Source: Cytobacillus gottheilii
Lineage (GTDB): Bacteria; Bacillota; Bacilli; Bacillales; Cytobacillaceae
NCBI RefSeq assembly: GCF_001636345.1
Contig: NZ_KV440945.1
Location: 2,209,631-2,273,630 of the forward strand
Direction: 5' to 3'
DNA: 64,000 nucleotides
Part shown: positions 52,780 through 60,429 of the stretch, one piece after another
Numbering within the stretch: the stretch's first letter is position 1
Layout of the letters: each line of letters starts with the position of its first letter
The notes under the pieces: model-generated
What the model was told of the DNA's origin: nothing
What the model saw: only the letters and a program-made list of their open reading frames with translations
Databases searched by the model: none
Made by a program: the position numbers and the translations under genes

Positions 52780-54426
52780 ATGAACGGATTGATGAACAAA
52801 ACAGTAGGGCAATTGCTTGAGGAGAAGGCTGCGCTGTATCCAGAAAAGCAAGCCCTAATTTATTCTGATCGAAATTTACGACTTACCTACCAACAATTCA
52901 ATGAATCATGTAATAAAGCTGCAAAGGGATTCATGAAGCTTGGAATTAATAAAGGTGATCATCTTGCAGTTTGGTCCAGTAATATTCCCGAATGGGTAAC
53001 GACTCAGTTTGCAACCGGGAAAATGGGGGCTGTGTTGATTACGGTAAATACAAATTACCGAAAAGCTGAGCTTGAATATTTGCTGAAGCAATCAGATACC
53101 TCAACACTAATATTAATGGAAACATATCGGGATACCTCATATATTGAGATGTTATATGAGCTTGTTCCTGAATTGGCAGATGCAGAAAAAGGAAACCTAA
53201 TGATTGAGAGATTTCCATATTTAAAGAATGTGATTGTAATAGGAGAAAATAACTATCCTGGTACATACAAGTGGAATGAAGTAATAGAGATGGGCATAGC
53301 TGTTACAGATGAAGAGTTGGAGGAGCGTCAGAAAAGCCTTCAAAGTGATGATGTCATTAATATGCAATATACATCTGGTACAACAGGATTTCCAAAAGGA
53401 GTAATGCTTACCCATTCAAATATTATAAACAACGCTTTTCAAATCGCAGGCTGTATGAAGCTTACAGAAGATGATAAATTGTGTATACCTGTGCCGTTTT
53501 TTCATTGTTTTGGATGTGTGATTGGCACACTTGCGAGTGTTTCTGTAGGTGCTGCCATGGTGCCAGTTCAAGAATTTAATGCTGCAGAGGTATTGAAAAC
53601 GGTAGAGAAAGAGAAGTGTACAGCTTTGCATGGAGTGCCGACAATGTTTATTGCGGAATTAAATGACCCTCATTTTGCCACTTATGATCTTAGCTCATTA
53701 AGAACAGGCGTTATGGCCGGCTCAAACTGTCCCATTGAAGTGATGAAGGATGTTATTCATAAAATGGGTGCAGCTGAGATTACCATTTGTTATGGACAGA
53801 CTGAATCCTCCCCTGTAATTACGCAAACAAGAGCCAATGATCCACTTGAACTAAGAGTTGAAACGGTAGGAAGAGCATTGCCCATGGTTGAAGTGAAAAT
53901 TACAGAACCAGGTACCAGCAAAGAATTGCCAATTGGCATGCAGGGAGAACTTTGTACAAGAGGATATCATGTAATGAAGGGTTATTATAAAAACCCAGAA
54001 GCCACCAAGAATGCCATTGATGAAGAAGGCTGGCTTCATACTGGAGACTTGGCTGTTATGGATGAGAACGGATATTGTAAAATAACCGGGAGACTTAAGG
54101 ATATGATTATTCGTGGCGGTGAAAATATTTATCCGCGTGAGATTGAAGAATTTTTATATACTCATCCCGCCATCTTGGATGTGCAAGTAGTTGGCGTGCC
54201 AGATGCAGTATATGGAGAAGAAGTAGCGGCGTGGATCATCCTCAAAGAGAATGCCAATCTCAATGAAGAGTTATTACGTTCTTTTTGTGCTGGCCGTATC
54301 TCTCGCCACAAGATTCCGCGTTATATTGAATTTACAGAATCTTATCCAATGACTGCTTCAGGTAAAATTCAAAAATATAAGCTCAGAGAGCAATCTATTG
54401 AAAAGAAGACACATCAAAATTTATAA
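52780..54426 (+). CDS. AMP-forming acyl-CoA synthetase (YngI/FadD-like)
   Basis: About 548 residues, ANL superfamily. Motifs are MQYTSGTTGFPKGVMLTH (P-loop, about 197-214), VPFFHCFG, CYGQTESSPV, HTGDLAVMDENGYCKITGR (hinge Asp) and the C-terminal TASGKIQKYKLRE with the adenylation Lys. It activates a fatty or other carboxylic acid to its CoA thioester. ATG 52780 preferred over 52759, since AAAGGG and the usual N-terminus lie there. A cre-like element upstream suggests catabolite repression, in line with fatty-acid degradation. Confidence 0.88.
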   Translation: MNGLMNKTVGQLLEEKAALYPEKQALIYSDRNLRLTYQQFNESCNKAAKGFMKLGINKGDHLAVWSSNIPEWVTTQFATGKMGAVLITVNTNYRKAELEYLLKQSDTSTLILMETYRDTSYIEMLYELVPELADAEKGNLMIERFPYLKNVIVIGENNYPGTYKWNEVIEMGIAVTDEELEERQKSLQSDDVINMQYTSGTTGFPKGVMLTHSNIINNAFQIAGCMKLTEDDKLCIPVPFFHCFGCVIGTLASVSVGAAMVPVQEFNAAEVLKTVEKEKCTALHGVPTMFIAELNDPHFATYDLSSLRTGVMAGSNCPIEVMKDVIHKMGAAEITICYGQTESSPVITQTRANDPLELRVETVGRALPMVEVKITEPGTSKELPIGMQGELCTRGYHVMKGYYKNPEATKNAIDEEGWLHTGDLAVMDENGYCKITGRLKDMIIRGGENIYPREIEEFLYTHPAILDVQVVGVPDAVYGEEVAAWIILKENANLNEELLRSFCAGRISRHKIPRYIEFTESYPMTASGKIQKYKLREQSIEKKTHQNL

Positions 54427-54551
54427 CATTATAGGTTCCTTTCACCTCACCCAAAAGATGTATGAATGTTCATTCTTCGTGCCAATGTGAACAGGATGTA
54501 TCGTTACTATAATGAAATGGAAGGTGTTGAGGCAAGAAAGGAGCAACCACA

Positions 54552-54722
54552 ATGAATATTGATATCTTTACAATGGAAATGCTTAAAAAAGAAAGAGAAG
54601 AAGAACTAAAGGGCATTCTCGATAACATTCATTTAAATAAAGTGAAGAAACCTGCATTTTGTAAACTGCCTATTATAAAAAAAATTGACTATTGTCAATG
54701 TAAGTGCTTAATGGCTCAGTAG
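54552..54722 (+). CDS. 56-residue protein with a terminal cysteine cluster, unknown
   Basis: Starts MNIDIFTMEMLKKEREEELK; the C-terminal half holds FCKLP and then YCQCKCLMAQ. Four cysteines in the last 20 residues suggest metal or membrane association. AAAGGAG lies 9-10 bases before the ATG. Not recognised. Confidence 0.6.
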   Translation: MNIDIFTMEMLKKEREEELKGILDNIHLNKVKKPAFCKLPIIKKIDYCQCKCLMAQ

Positions 54723-54852
54723 ATCAATACAATTTTGTCTATTAAGCTCCTGAACCTTCATTTCTGCCCCTTTAAACAGCGGATATTTTAAAAGGATTTT
54801 GTTTTTACGCTGGAGAATAAGGTAAAGAGAAGAAGGTAAGGGGGCTATATTT

Positions 54853-55719
54853 GTGAGTGATAAATACAAACTGTTTGTTTATGGAACCTTGAGAAAGCAC
54901 GAACAAAATCATTTTCTATTAGATGACAGCAGATGCCTTGCTCAGCAGGCATGGGTATATGGAGAGTTATTTGATACTGGGTTAGGCTATCCGACAATGA
55001 AGGGATCACATTTAGAAAATAAGGTATATGGCGAGCTATATGAAATCAATCCTGAGCAATTTAAAGAGCTGGACGAGCTGGAAGATTATATACCTGGTGA
55101 TCCGGATAATTTATATAACCGAATAGAACAAGAAATCCATACAGATTCAGGCATAGAACATGCATTTGTTTATGTATCTAATCGAGATGATCTTTTAGTT
55201 AAGCCAATCGTTCATGGTGATTGGAAGCTAAATAGACTATTGGAGAGGAAACCAGACAAAATATTTTATTTTGCTTATGGTTCTTGCATGGATATGGAAC
55301 GTTTTAAGGCAGCAAAAGCAGATCAATATTTCCGCACCATTCGGGGAGTTGGTATGTTAAAAGGATATTCAATGAAATATGTATTTCCAGGTGTTGATGG
55401 AGGAAGAGCAGATATAGTGGAAAATGGCGGTGAAACGGAAGGTATTTTATATGAGATTCCCTATGATGGTGTTGAATATTTGTTCCAGAGAGAAGGGTTT
55501 TATGGGGGATGGTATCGACCGGTTTTCGTCGACATAGACTTGTTCGATGGAAGGAGAATTACAAATGTCTTAACCTTCCATGTTTACAACAAAAAAGAAG
55601 AAATAGCACCACCTCTTCATTACGCAGCAGAAATACTGAGAGGAGCAAAAGGGAGGCTTAGTGAAAAGTATTTTGCACAGCTGGAGGAGCAGTTAAAAGG
55701 CTTAGGTTTAGACATTTAA
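54853..55719 (+). CDS. ykqA: Two-domain gamma-glutamylcyclotransferase-family protein (YkqA-like)
   Basis: 288 residues with two cyclotransferase folds. The N-terminal AIG2-like domain starts FVYGTLRKHEQNHFLL with ELDELEDYIPGD as its acidic end. The C-terminal GGCT-like domain starts FYFAYGSCMDMERFKAAKAD. Both YGT/YGS loops are kept. The duplicated layout and length agree with B. subtilis YkqA. Substrate unknown. GTG start with AAGGGGG upstream. Confidence 0.82.
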   Translation: MSDKYKLFVYGTLRKHEQNHFLLDDSRCLAQQAWVYGELFDTGLGYPTMKGSHLENKVYGELYEINPEQFKELDELEDYIPGDPDNLYNRIEQEIHTDSGIEHAFVYVSNRDDLLVKPIVHGDWKLNRLLERKPDKIFYFAYGSCMDMERFKAAKADQYFRTIRGVGMLKGYSMKYVFPGVDGGRADIVENGGETEGILYEIPYDGVEYLFQREGFYGGWYRPVFVDIDLFDGRRITNVLTFHVYNKKEEIAPPLHYAAEILRGAKGRLSEKYFAQLEEQLKGLGLDI

Positions 55720-55842
55720 TAAACCATAGTTATTCATTCAAAATGTACATGCACATCATGCAAAATCAGTGTGCAAAATGTTTAATACATGCTGAGCTGG
55801 TGGTAAAGATAGATGCCAACAGCTTAGAAAGAAGGTCATTTA

Positions 55843-56097
55843 ATGAATACTATTGCAGATATCGGATTAATTGAAATTGAATACAACCATCAGCAATATG
55901 AAAATATGGAATTCATTAGAGTCGATCGCATACAGAATATAACATATATTACTCTTAAACATGTGTTAACAGGTGAAATGTATACATTTGAGGAAAATAA
56001 GATCCAATCTATTCGCAAAAAGATGAAAATAATGCCTCAAAAGACTCTACAACCGCAAAATCAGCTTGCAGATAATGATTCATATTCTTTATACTAA
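55843..56097 (+). CDS. 84-residue protein of unknown function
   Basis: Starts MNTIADIGLIEIEYNHQQYE; beta-rich first half (IQNITYITLKHVLTGEMYTF) and basic tail (KIQSIRKKMKIMPQ). Soluble, no signal. GAAGG site 9 bases upstream. It lies 30 bases before another small gene. Not recognised. Confidence 0.6.
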   Translation: MNTIADIGLIEIEYNHQQYENMEFIRVDRIQNITYITLKHVLTGEMYTFEENKIQSIRKKMKIMPQKTLQPQNQLADNDSYSLY

Positions 56098-56128
56098 GAG
56101 AGAATGGAATATGAAGGAGTGTCATACA

Positions 56129-56332
56129 ATGATTCATCAAACATGGAATGAAAAACCTACACTTAAAAAAGTAAAATGTGTTCATACAAATGCAGCCAAA
56201 TATATTGTGAACAGAGCCTTAACAGCTGGAAAAACGTATGATGTTAAAAACGAAACGGAGGAGTTCTATTTCCTCGTTGATAACTCCGGAAAAGTTAGCG
56301 GTTTTTATAAAGATTACTTTGAAGAGATGTAA
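56129..56332 (+). CDS. 67-residue protein, possible DUF6501 family
   Basis: Starts MIHQTWNEKPTLKKVKCVHT and ends SGKVSGFYKDYFEEM. I recognise the pattern from small conserved Bacillus proteins in the ykqA neighbourhood (possibly DUF6501), function unknown. ATG 56129 is preferred because GAAGGAG lies 8 bases upstream; the open frame begins at 56066 without a site. Confidence 0.65.
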   Translation: MIHQTWNEKPTLKKVKCVHTNAAKYIVNRALTAGKTYDVKNETEEFYFLVDNSGKVSGFYKDYFEEM

Positions 56333-56428
56333 TGAGTGATTATAAAATGCAGGCTTGTACTTGTTTTTAGTACATAGTGGCACACAACCATCTGGTTATG
56401 ATATACATCTCTATTTTAAAATGATAAG

Positions 56429-56462
56429 AAAAGGCAAGCTGCAAAACTTCAGCTTGCCTTTT
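56429..56462. terminator. Bidirectional terminator
   Basis: AAAAGGCAAGCTG (56429-56441) pairs with CAGCTTGCCTTTT (56450-56462). It serves the 67-residue gene and the convergent YhcN-like gene. Confidence 0.87.
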
Positions 56463-56493
56463 ATCATGGGAAAATGAATGGTGCTATAGATGG

Positions 56494-57120
56494 TCAGTCA
56501 TTTTGAGTTGGAAAAATTCTGCGCACCATTTCGTTAAATTCATCAAAGAATCCTTCTGCTGGTTCCCCATTGCGGATATCATCAGCGTAGGTTGTCATAC
56601 GATTATTAAAATCTGGATCAAATGATACATATACATTATTGATATCCTGGTCAACCGACTTAACTTGATCAGAAATTTTATTTTCCAGTGTACCTCTTGT
56701 CTCTAGGTTCCTGACATCCTCAAGTGAAGCTGCAACATAGGCGTTATTATCTGTGACAATGACATTGGCGCGATCAACTTCCTGCATATCTGTAATTTTG
56801 TCCGCTACACGATCAGCAACCTTCATAGATCGGTTGATTTCATCATCGGCATTGTTAACTCTATCGCCGCCATTTAAACGGTAGTCGTTAAGCTCTTGAT
56901 TGCCATTATTATTTATATTATAGGATCGTGTATTGCCATTATTTTCATTTGTTCTGTTCATTCGGTCATTATTTTCATAATTTACACGAAGGGGTTCGTT
57001 TAGGTTTCTATCATCAAATGCAGTATCATTGAGGTTGTTGTTATTGGCACCACATGCTGATAGCATAATGGCTGCAAAAGCTGTCCCAATTAGTGCTTTT
57101 TTGTTTATCAACTGGATCAC
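56494..57120 (-). CDS. YhcN/YlaJ-family sporulation lipoprotein
   Basis: 208 residues. The lipobox is IMLSAC (Cys about 23), followed by an Asn/Arg-rich low-complexity stretch of about 60 residues (NNNLNDTAFDDRNLNEPLRV). The conserved YhcN domain comes next: VADRVADKITDMQEVDRANV, VIVTDNNAYVAASLE and ISDQVKSVDQDINNVYVSFD. Such proteins sit in the spore inner membrane region and affect germination or outgrowth. ATG with AAGGAG 9 bases upstream. Confidence 0.87.
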   Translation of the reverse strand: MIQLINKKALIGTAFAAIMLSACGANNNNLNDTAFDDRNLNEPLRVNYENNDRMNRTNENNGNTRSYNINNNGNQELNDYRLNGGDRVNNADDEINRSMKVADRVADKITDMQEVDRANVIVTDNNAYVAASLEDVRNLETRGTLENKISDQVKSVDQDINNVYVSFDPDFNNRMTTYADDIRNGEPAEGFFDEFNEMVRRIFPTQND

Positions 57121-57226
57121 TCCTTCTCTTCATTATCTTTTTTAGAATGTGTAAAATACATTTAGTTATGTAAGATGTTAAAGTGGGAGTTAAAGGCAAT
57201 CGGGATATAGTAAGGAGTTTTTAGTA

Positions 57227-57610
57227 TTGACGTATATATATGTTGGCGTTGGCGGAATGATTGGAAGTGTAATGCGCTTTTTTATTGCGTCATTGCCATT
57301 TAGTACAGTTCATTCATTTCCATTTGCTACTTTTTTAACCAATATGTTAGGTTCATTCCTATTAGGCATACTTGTTACAAATTCGGCAAGGTTAAAGATA
57401 AACCGGCACCATCAGCTTCTCTTAGGAACTGGAGCTATTGGTTCTTTTACAACCTTGTCAGCAGTGAGTGCTGAAACAGCAAGGTTAATATCTGAAGGAG
57501 AACAATTAATTGCATTTATTTATATTTTCTCTTGCGCACTTGGAGGGATTTTGGCAGCTGCTCTGGGATTGAAATTTGTAGTAAAGCGCAAGGAGGAGAC
57601 TCATTCATGA
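57227..57610 (+). CDS. crcB: Fluoride channel subunit FluC/CrcB, copy 1
   Basis: 127 residues, four transmembrane segments. GGMIGSVMRFFIASLPF (N-terminal Arg motif), FPFATFLTNMLGSFLLGIL with the conserved Asn, and GAIGSFTTLSAVSAETARL with the Phe-box loop are the CrcB signatures. It exports F- passively as part of an antiparallel dimer. TTG start with AAGGAG upstream. The next crcB overlaps by four bases, so the two subunits may pair. No fluoride riboswitch is evident upstream. Confidence 0.93.
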   Translation: MTYIYVGVGGMIGSVMRFFIASLPFSTVHSFPFATFLTNMLGSFLLGILVTNSARLKINRHHQLLLGTGAIGSFTTLSAVSAETARLISEGEQLIAFIYIFSCALGGILAAALGLKFVVKRKEETHS

Positions 57611-57963
57611 CCATCCTTTTAGTTGCTGCAGGTGGTTTTTTAGGGGCTGTTTGCCGGTATTGGGTGTCTATATTCTTTTCAAGCAGAACCAATAGCAGAA
57701 TCCCATATGGCACACTTTCGGTTAATTTGATTGGGTCCTTTTTATTGGGCTTGCTTGCAGGCAGCGGTTTGAAAGGGGATCTCTATGCCTTATCTGCAAT
57801 AGGGTTTTTGGGGGGATTTACCACTTTCTCAACACTTTCGATTGAGCTTGTAAACATGTTTAAACATAAAGATTATGCTTCTTTTTTCTTCTACTTGAGT
57901 ATCAGCTACTTTGGTGGCATCTGTTGTGCGTTTACTGGGATGCTGCTAATCATGGCTGGTTAG
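57607..57963 (+). CDS. crcB: Fluoride channel subunit FluC/CrcB, copy 2
   Basis: 118 residues from ATG 57607 (open frame from 57532). Motifs GGFLGAVCRYWVSIFF, RIPYGTLSVNLIGSFLLGLL and GFLGGFTTFSTLSIEL (FTTFST Phe-box) mirror copy 1. The start overlaps the stop of copy 1 and has GGAGG upstream, so translation is coupled. Paired crcB genes with inverse charge bias often form heterodimers; whether these do was not tested. Confidence 0.93.
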   Translation: MTILLVAAGGFLGAVCRYWVSIFFSSRTNSRIPYGTLSVNLIGSFLLGLLAGSGLKGDLYALSAIGFLGGFTTFSTLSIELVNMFKHKDYASFFFYLSISYFGGICCAFTGMLLIMAG

Positions 57964-57992
57964 AAGAGAAGCTGAAATATACAATCGCAGCA

Positions 57993-58021
57993 AAAAAGCG
58001 CAGAATCACTCTGCGCTTTTT
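57993..58021. terminator. Bidirectional terminator between crcB and yidC2
   Basis: AAAAAGCGCAGA (57993-58004) pairs with TCTGCGCTTTTT (58010-58021). Confidence 0.88.
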
Positions 58022-58023
58022 GT

Positions 58024-58806
58024 TTATGCTTCATTATTAACTAGACCAGATGGTTCTTTCTTCTGCTGATATAGCTTGCGTCCTAACCAGGATTGGAACA
58101 TTAAGAAAATGCCTCCAACCGTCCAGTAAAGCGGCAGAGCAGCAGGTGCATTTAACGAAATAAACACGATCATGATTGGAGAAAGCAATCCCATAAATTT
58201 CATTTGCTGCTGCTGAGCAGCAGGCAAACTTGTTTGAGTAAGCTTGAATTGCAGAAAGTAGACAATACCAGCTAATACTGTAATCCATATATCTGACTCT
58301 CCAAGGTTAAACCAAAGAAAAGAATGTGTGGCAATTTCCTCTGATCCTCGAATAGCATAATAAAAGCCCATTAATATTGGCGTTTGAATAAGCATAGGCA
58401 GACAGCCAATGTTAAGCGGGTTGACTCCATGCTTTTGGTAAAGCCCCATCATCTCTTGCTGAAGCTTTTGCTGTTCTTTCTGGTTCTTTGTTTCTTTTAA
58501 CTTCTTTTGAATCTTTTCCATTTCAGGCTTCAGAAGGTCCATTTTTTCTTTCATAACCTGCTGGTTCTTATATTGTTTCATCATCAGCGGCATTAATAAC
58601 AGCCTAACTGCTAATGTAATAATGATAATAGCAATCCCAAAATTATCATTAAAAAACATGCCAACATAATGAATGGAAACAGCAAATGGGTTAACAAAGA
58701 CGGTATGGAAGAAACCTCCGTCACTTCCCTGCGATTGACAGCCTGCAAGCAGTGCTGCTGATAAAATAATCATCGTAAACATTAAAAGCTTTTTGTTTAA
58801 TTTCAA
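58024..58806 (-). CDS. yidC: Membrane protein insertase YidC/OxaA (YqjG/SpoIIIJ family lipoprotein)
   Basis: 260 residues. The lipobox ALLAGC gives Cys at about 23, followed by a short extracellular part and five transmembrane segments. Family marks are FGIAIIIITLAVRLLLMPLM with the hydrophilic-groove Arg, a charged coiled coil (KPEMEKIQKKLKETKNQKEQ), NPLNIGCLPMLIQTPILMGF and PAALPLYWTVGGIFL. It inserts membrane proteins with or without SecYEG. TTG start at 58806; its AGAAGGGA site is buried in a hairpin with the end of the leader ORF, so it resembles the inducible YqjG paralogue rather than constitutive SpoIIIJ. Confidence 0.9.
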   Translation of the reverse strand: MKLNKKLLMFTMIILSAALLAGCQSQGSDGGFFHTVFVNPFAVSIHYVGMFFNDNFGIAIIIITLAVRLLLMPLMMKQYKNQQVMKEKMDLLKPEMEKIQKKLKETKNQKEQQKLQQEMMGLYQKHGVNPLNIGCLPMLIQTPILMGFYYAIRGSEEIATHSFLWFNLGESDIWITVLAGIVYFLQFKLTQTSLPAAQQQQMKFMGLLSPIMIVFISLNAPAALPLYWTVGGIFLMFQSWLGRKLYQQKKEPSGLVNNEA

Positions 58807-58817
58807 GTATGTTCAAT

Positions 58818-58858
58818 TCCCTTCTGTTTTTCATTTTAGTGATTGAAACAGATAGGGA
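58818..58858 (-). promoter_or_regulatory. Hairpin sequestering the yidC2 ribosome binding site
   Basis: On the minus strand TCCCTATCTGTTT (58858-58846), which encodes residues 92-95 of the leader ORF, pairs with AAACAGAAGGGA (58829-58818). This is 12 bp with a single bulged A. The 3' arm contains AGAAGGGA, the only ribosome binding site before the TTG at 58806. The 16-base loop holds the leader stop codon. A ribosome paused at leader codons 85-89 would cover or unwind the 5' arm and free the site. Confidence 0.75.
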
Positions 58859-59129
58859 GGTGTGATGCTGTATCGTCATTTGGTGCTTCTTTTCTGCGGA
58901 TACAAACAAATAGGAACCGCAATTCAAAGTTTACATTTAAAGAGTCACTAATTTTTAAAATATAATCCTCTATATGAAGTGAAAACTGCTTCTGATATTT
59001 ATTGGGCTTCAAATGAATGGATTCTGTATTCCAAACCCATGCAAATTTAGCAGTAAAGACGATGAATAAACTAGCATATAATGTGTAATGTGCATAGTTG
59101 TTGCTAATTTCTAATATAAAATCCGTCAT
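58836..59129 (-). CDS. MifM-like leader peptide (candidate force/insertion-sensing arrest peptide)
   Basis: 97 residues, GAGGTG 5 bases before the ATG. One hydrophobic segment (about residues 15-33, TLYASLFIVFTAKFAWVW) is followed by a cytosolic part and a C-terminal stretch RRKEAPNDDTAS (78-89) then HLPICFNH. B. subtilis MifM (95 residues, from memory) has the same plan: an N-terminal TM and an acidic stall region near residues 86-89 ending DEEDAGS, directly upstream of yqjG. Here too the ORF ends 29 bases before a yidC gene whose ribosome binding site is folded against the end of the ORF. Overall sequence is otherwise unlike MifM. The function is inferred from architecture. Confidence 0.7.
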   Translation of the reverse strand: MTDFILEISNNYAHYTLYASLFIVFTAKFAWVWNTESIHLKPNKYQKQFSLHIEDYILKISDSLNVNFELRFLFVCIRRKEAPNDDTASHLPICFNH

Positions 59130-59457
59130 TTATTCACCTCTTTTTTCTCACACCATTTGTTTGTTATATCACAAATTATACAGCAATTTTCCTCTAACCA
59201 CAATGGCAGGAGCAAGAAGCGATATAGCTGACACGATTGGCAAGATCGCCATTATAAGTGAGTTTATATTGTGCATAAAGAAAGTCAGTTACAAAAAAGC
59301 TATCTGTGAGATGTAAAGCAATACAGTTTAGGAAGGATCAGTTTATTCCTTTTTTAGGGTTGCTATTGGGGAAGTTTTCCTTATATCATTAAATGGCTGA
59401 CTTTCCTTATTGCAATTATTTGACGGAAAGTTCACTAGGAAGAATTGGAGGAGTAAT
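59130..59457. other. Divergent promoter region, no further feature seen
   Basis: This 328-bp interval separates the minus-strand leader-yidC2 operon from the plus-strand flippase gene. It is AT-rich. I see no hairpin, repeat or convincing ORF in it; promoters for both directions must lie here. Confidence 0.5.
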
Positions 59458-60384
59458 TTGTCTATTATTAAAAAGAAACACGTTGTAACAATAGCAAAAG
59501 TGATTATTCCGCTGGTGATCTTGGGGATCATTTATTATGAAGCTCAGGGGATTATGAAGGATTTTAATTGGAGTTTGTTAAATTTGTATATGGACAGGCT
59601 GTCTGTTCAGCATATTATTTATATCTTTATTCTCGGTCTCATTGCACTTTTTCCTATGTATTATTATGATGTTATTCTTGTAAAGTTATTCAAGATCGAA
59701 ATCTCAAATAGGAAACTGTTTTGGATGTCGTTATCCGCTAATGGATATTCGAATTTAGTGGGATTTGGCGGTGTTGCAGGAGCAACATTACGTTCAATGT
59801 ATTTTCGGCGCTATGTTCAAAATGACGTTCCATATATTAAAATTATTGCCAAGCTGTCATTATTTTATTTAACCGGTCTATCTATTTTATCTTTTTTAAT
59901 TATCTTATTTGACGGCCGTTTTTTAAATGAAATGAAAATGGCAAAAATTGCGGTCATTGCTGTGGCAGCCTATACACCAATATTGTTTGTTATTTTCTCT
60001 CTTCGTAAGAGTACATGGAATCTTGAAAACGTTAAAAAGTCTTATCTTGGAGAGCTTTTACTGATCTCTTTCTTCGAATGGCTCTTTGTAGTGATCTGTA
60101 TTTGGGGAATATCCAATATTTTGGGTGTGCATATTTCACTTCTTTCTATTTTACCTATTGTGATTTTATCTTCATGTGTTGGAATTATCAGCATGATTCC
60201 AGGTGGAATAGGATCATTCGATTTTGTTTTTTTAATAGGGATGGAATTTTATGGAGTTCAAGCGGAATTGTGTTTATTAATTCTTTTATTTTACCGGTTA
60301 AGTTATTATTTGTTTCCTGCCATTCTAAGTACTCCATTTGTTTTGAATGAACTATTTCGGAATCAGCGAAAGAATTATTTATAG
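59458..60384 (+). CDS. Stand-alone MprF-like flippase domain protein (LPG_synthase_TM / UPF0104)
   Basis: 308 residues with seven to eight transmembrane segments. SANGYSNLVGFGGVAGATLRSM and the terminal ISMIPGGIGSFDFVFLIGM are hallmark stretches of the MprF N-terminal flippase domain. The aminoacyl-lipid synthase domain of MprF is absent. TTG 59458 is chosen because GGAGGAG lies 5 bases upstream; the frame is open from 59410. A large methyltransferase gene follows 45 bases later, probably in the same operon. The protein may move a lipid between leaflets; the lipid is unknown. Confidence 0.82.
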   Translation: MSIIKKKHVVTIAKVIIPLVILGIIYYEAQGIMKDFNWSLLNLYMDRLSVQHIIYIFILGLIALFPMYYYDVILVKLFKIEISNRKLFWMSLSANGYSNLVGFGGVAGATLRSMYFRRYVQNDVPYIKIIAKLSLFYLTGLSILSFLIILFDGRFLNEMKMAKIAVIAVAAYTPILFVIFSLRKSTWNLENVKKSYLGELLLISFFEWLFVVICIWGISNILGVHISLLSILPIVILSSCVGIISMIPGGIGSFDFVFLIGMEFYGVQAELCLLILLFYRLSYYLFPAILSTPFVLNELFRNQRKNYL

Positions 60385-60429
60385 AGTTAACATAAATAGA
60401 AGGTTAATAAAAGCATTGGGGGAATTGTT

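Noticed and set aside
57121..57226. Fluoride riboswitch before crcB
   Set aside because: I looked for the conserved GGNGATGG-type segment and pseudoknot arms and did not see them in the short leader.
58721..58927. ORF of 68 codons overlapping leader and yidC2
   Set aside because: It is out of frame with both and would start inside the leader coding region without a ribosome binding site; the leader ORF at 58836-59129 explains the region better.
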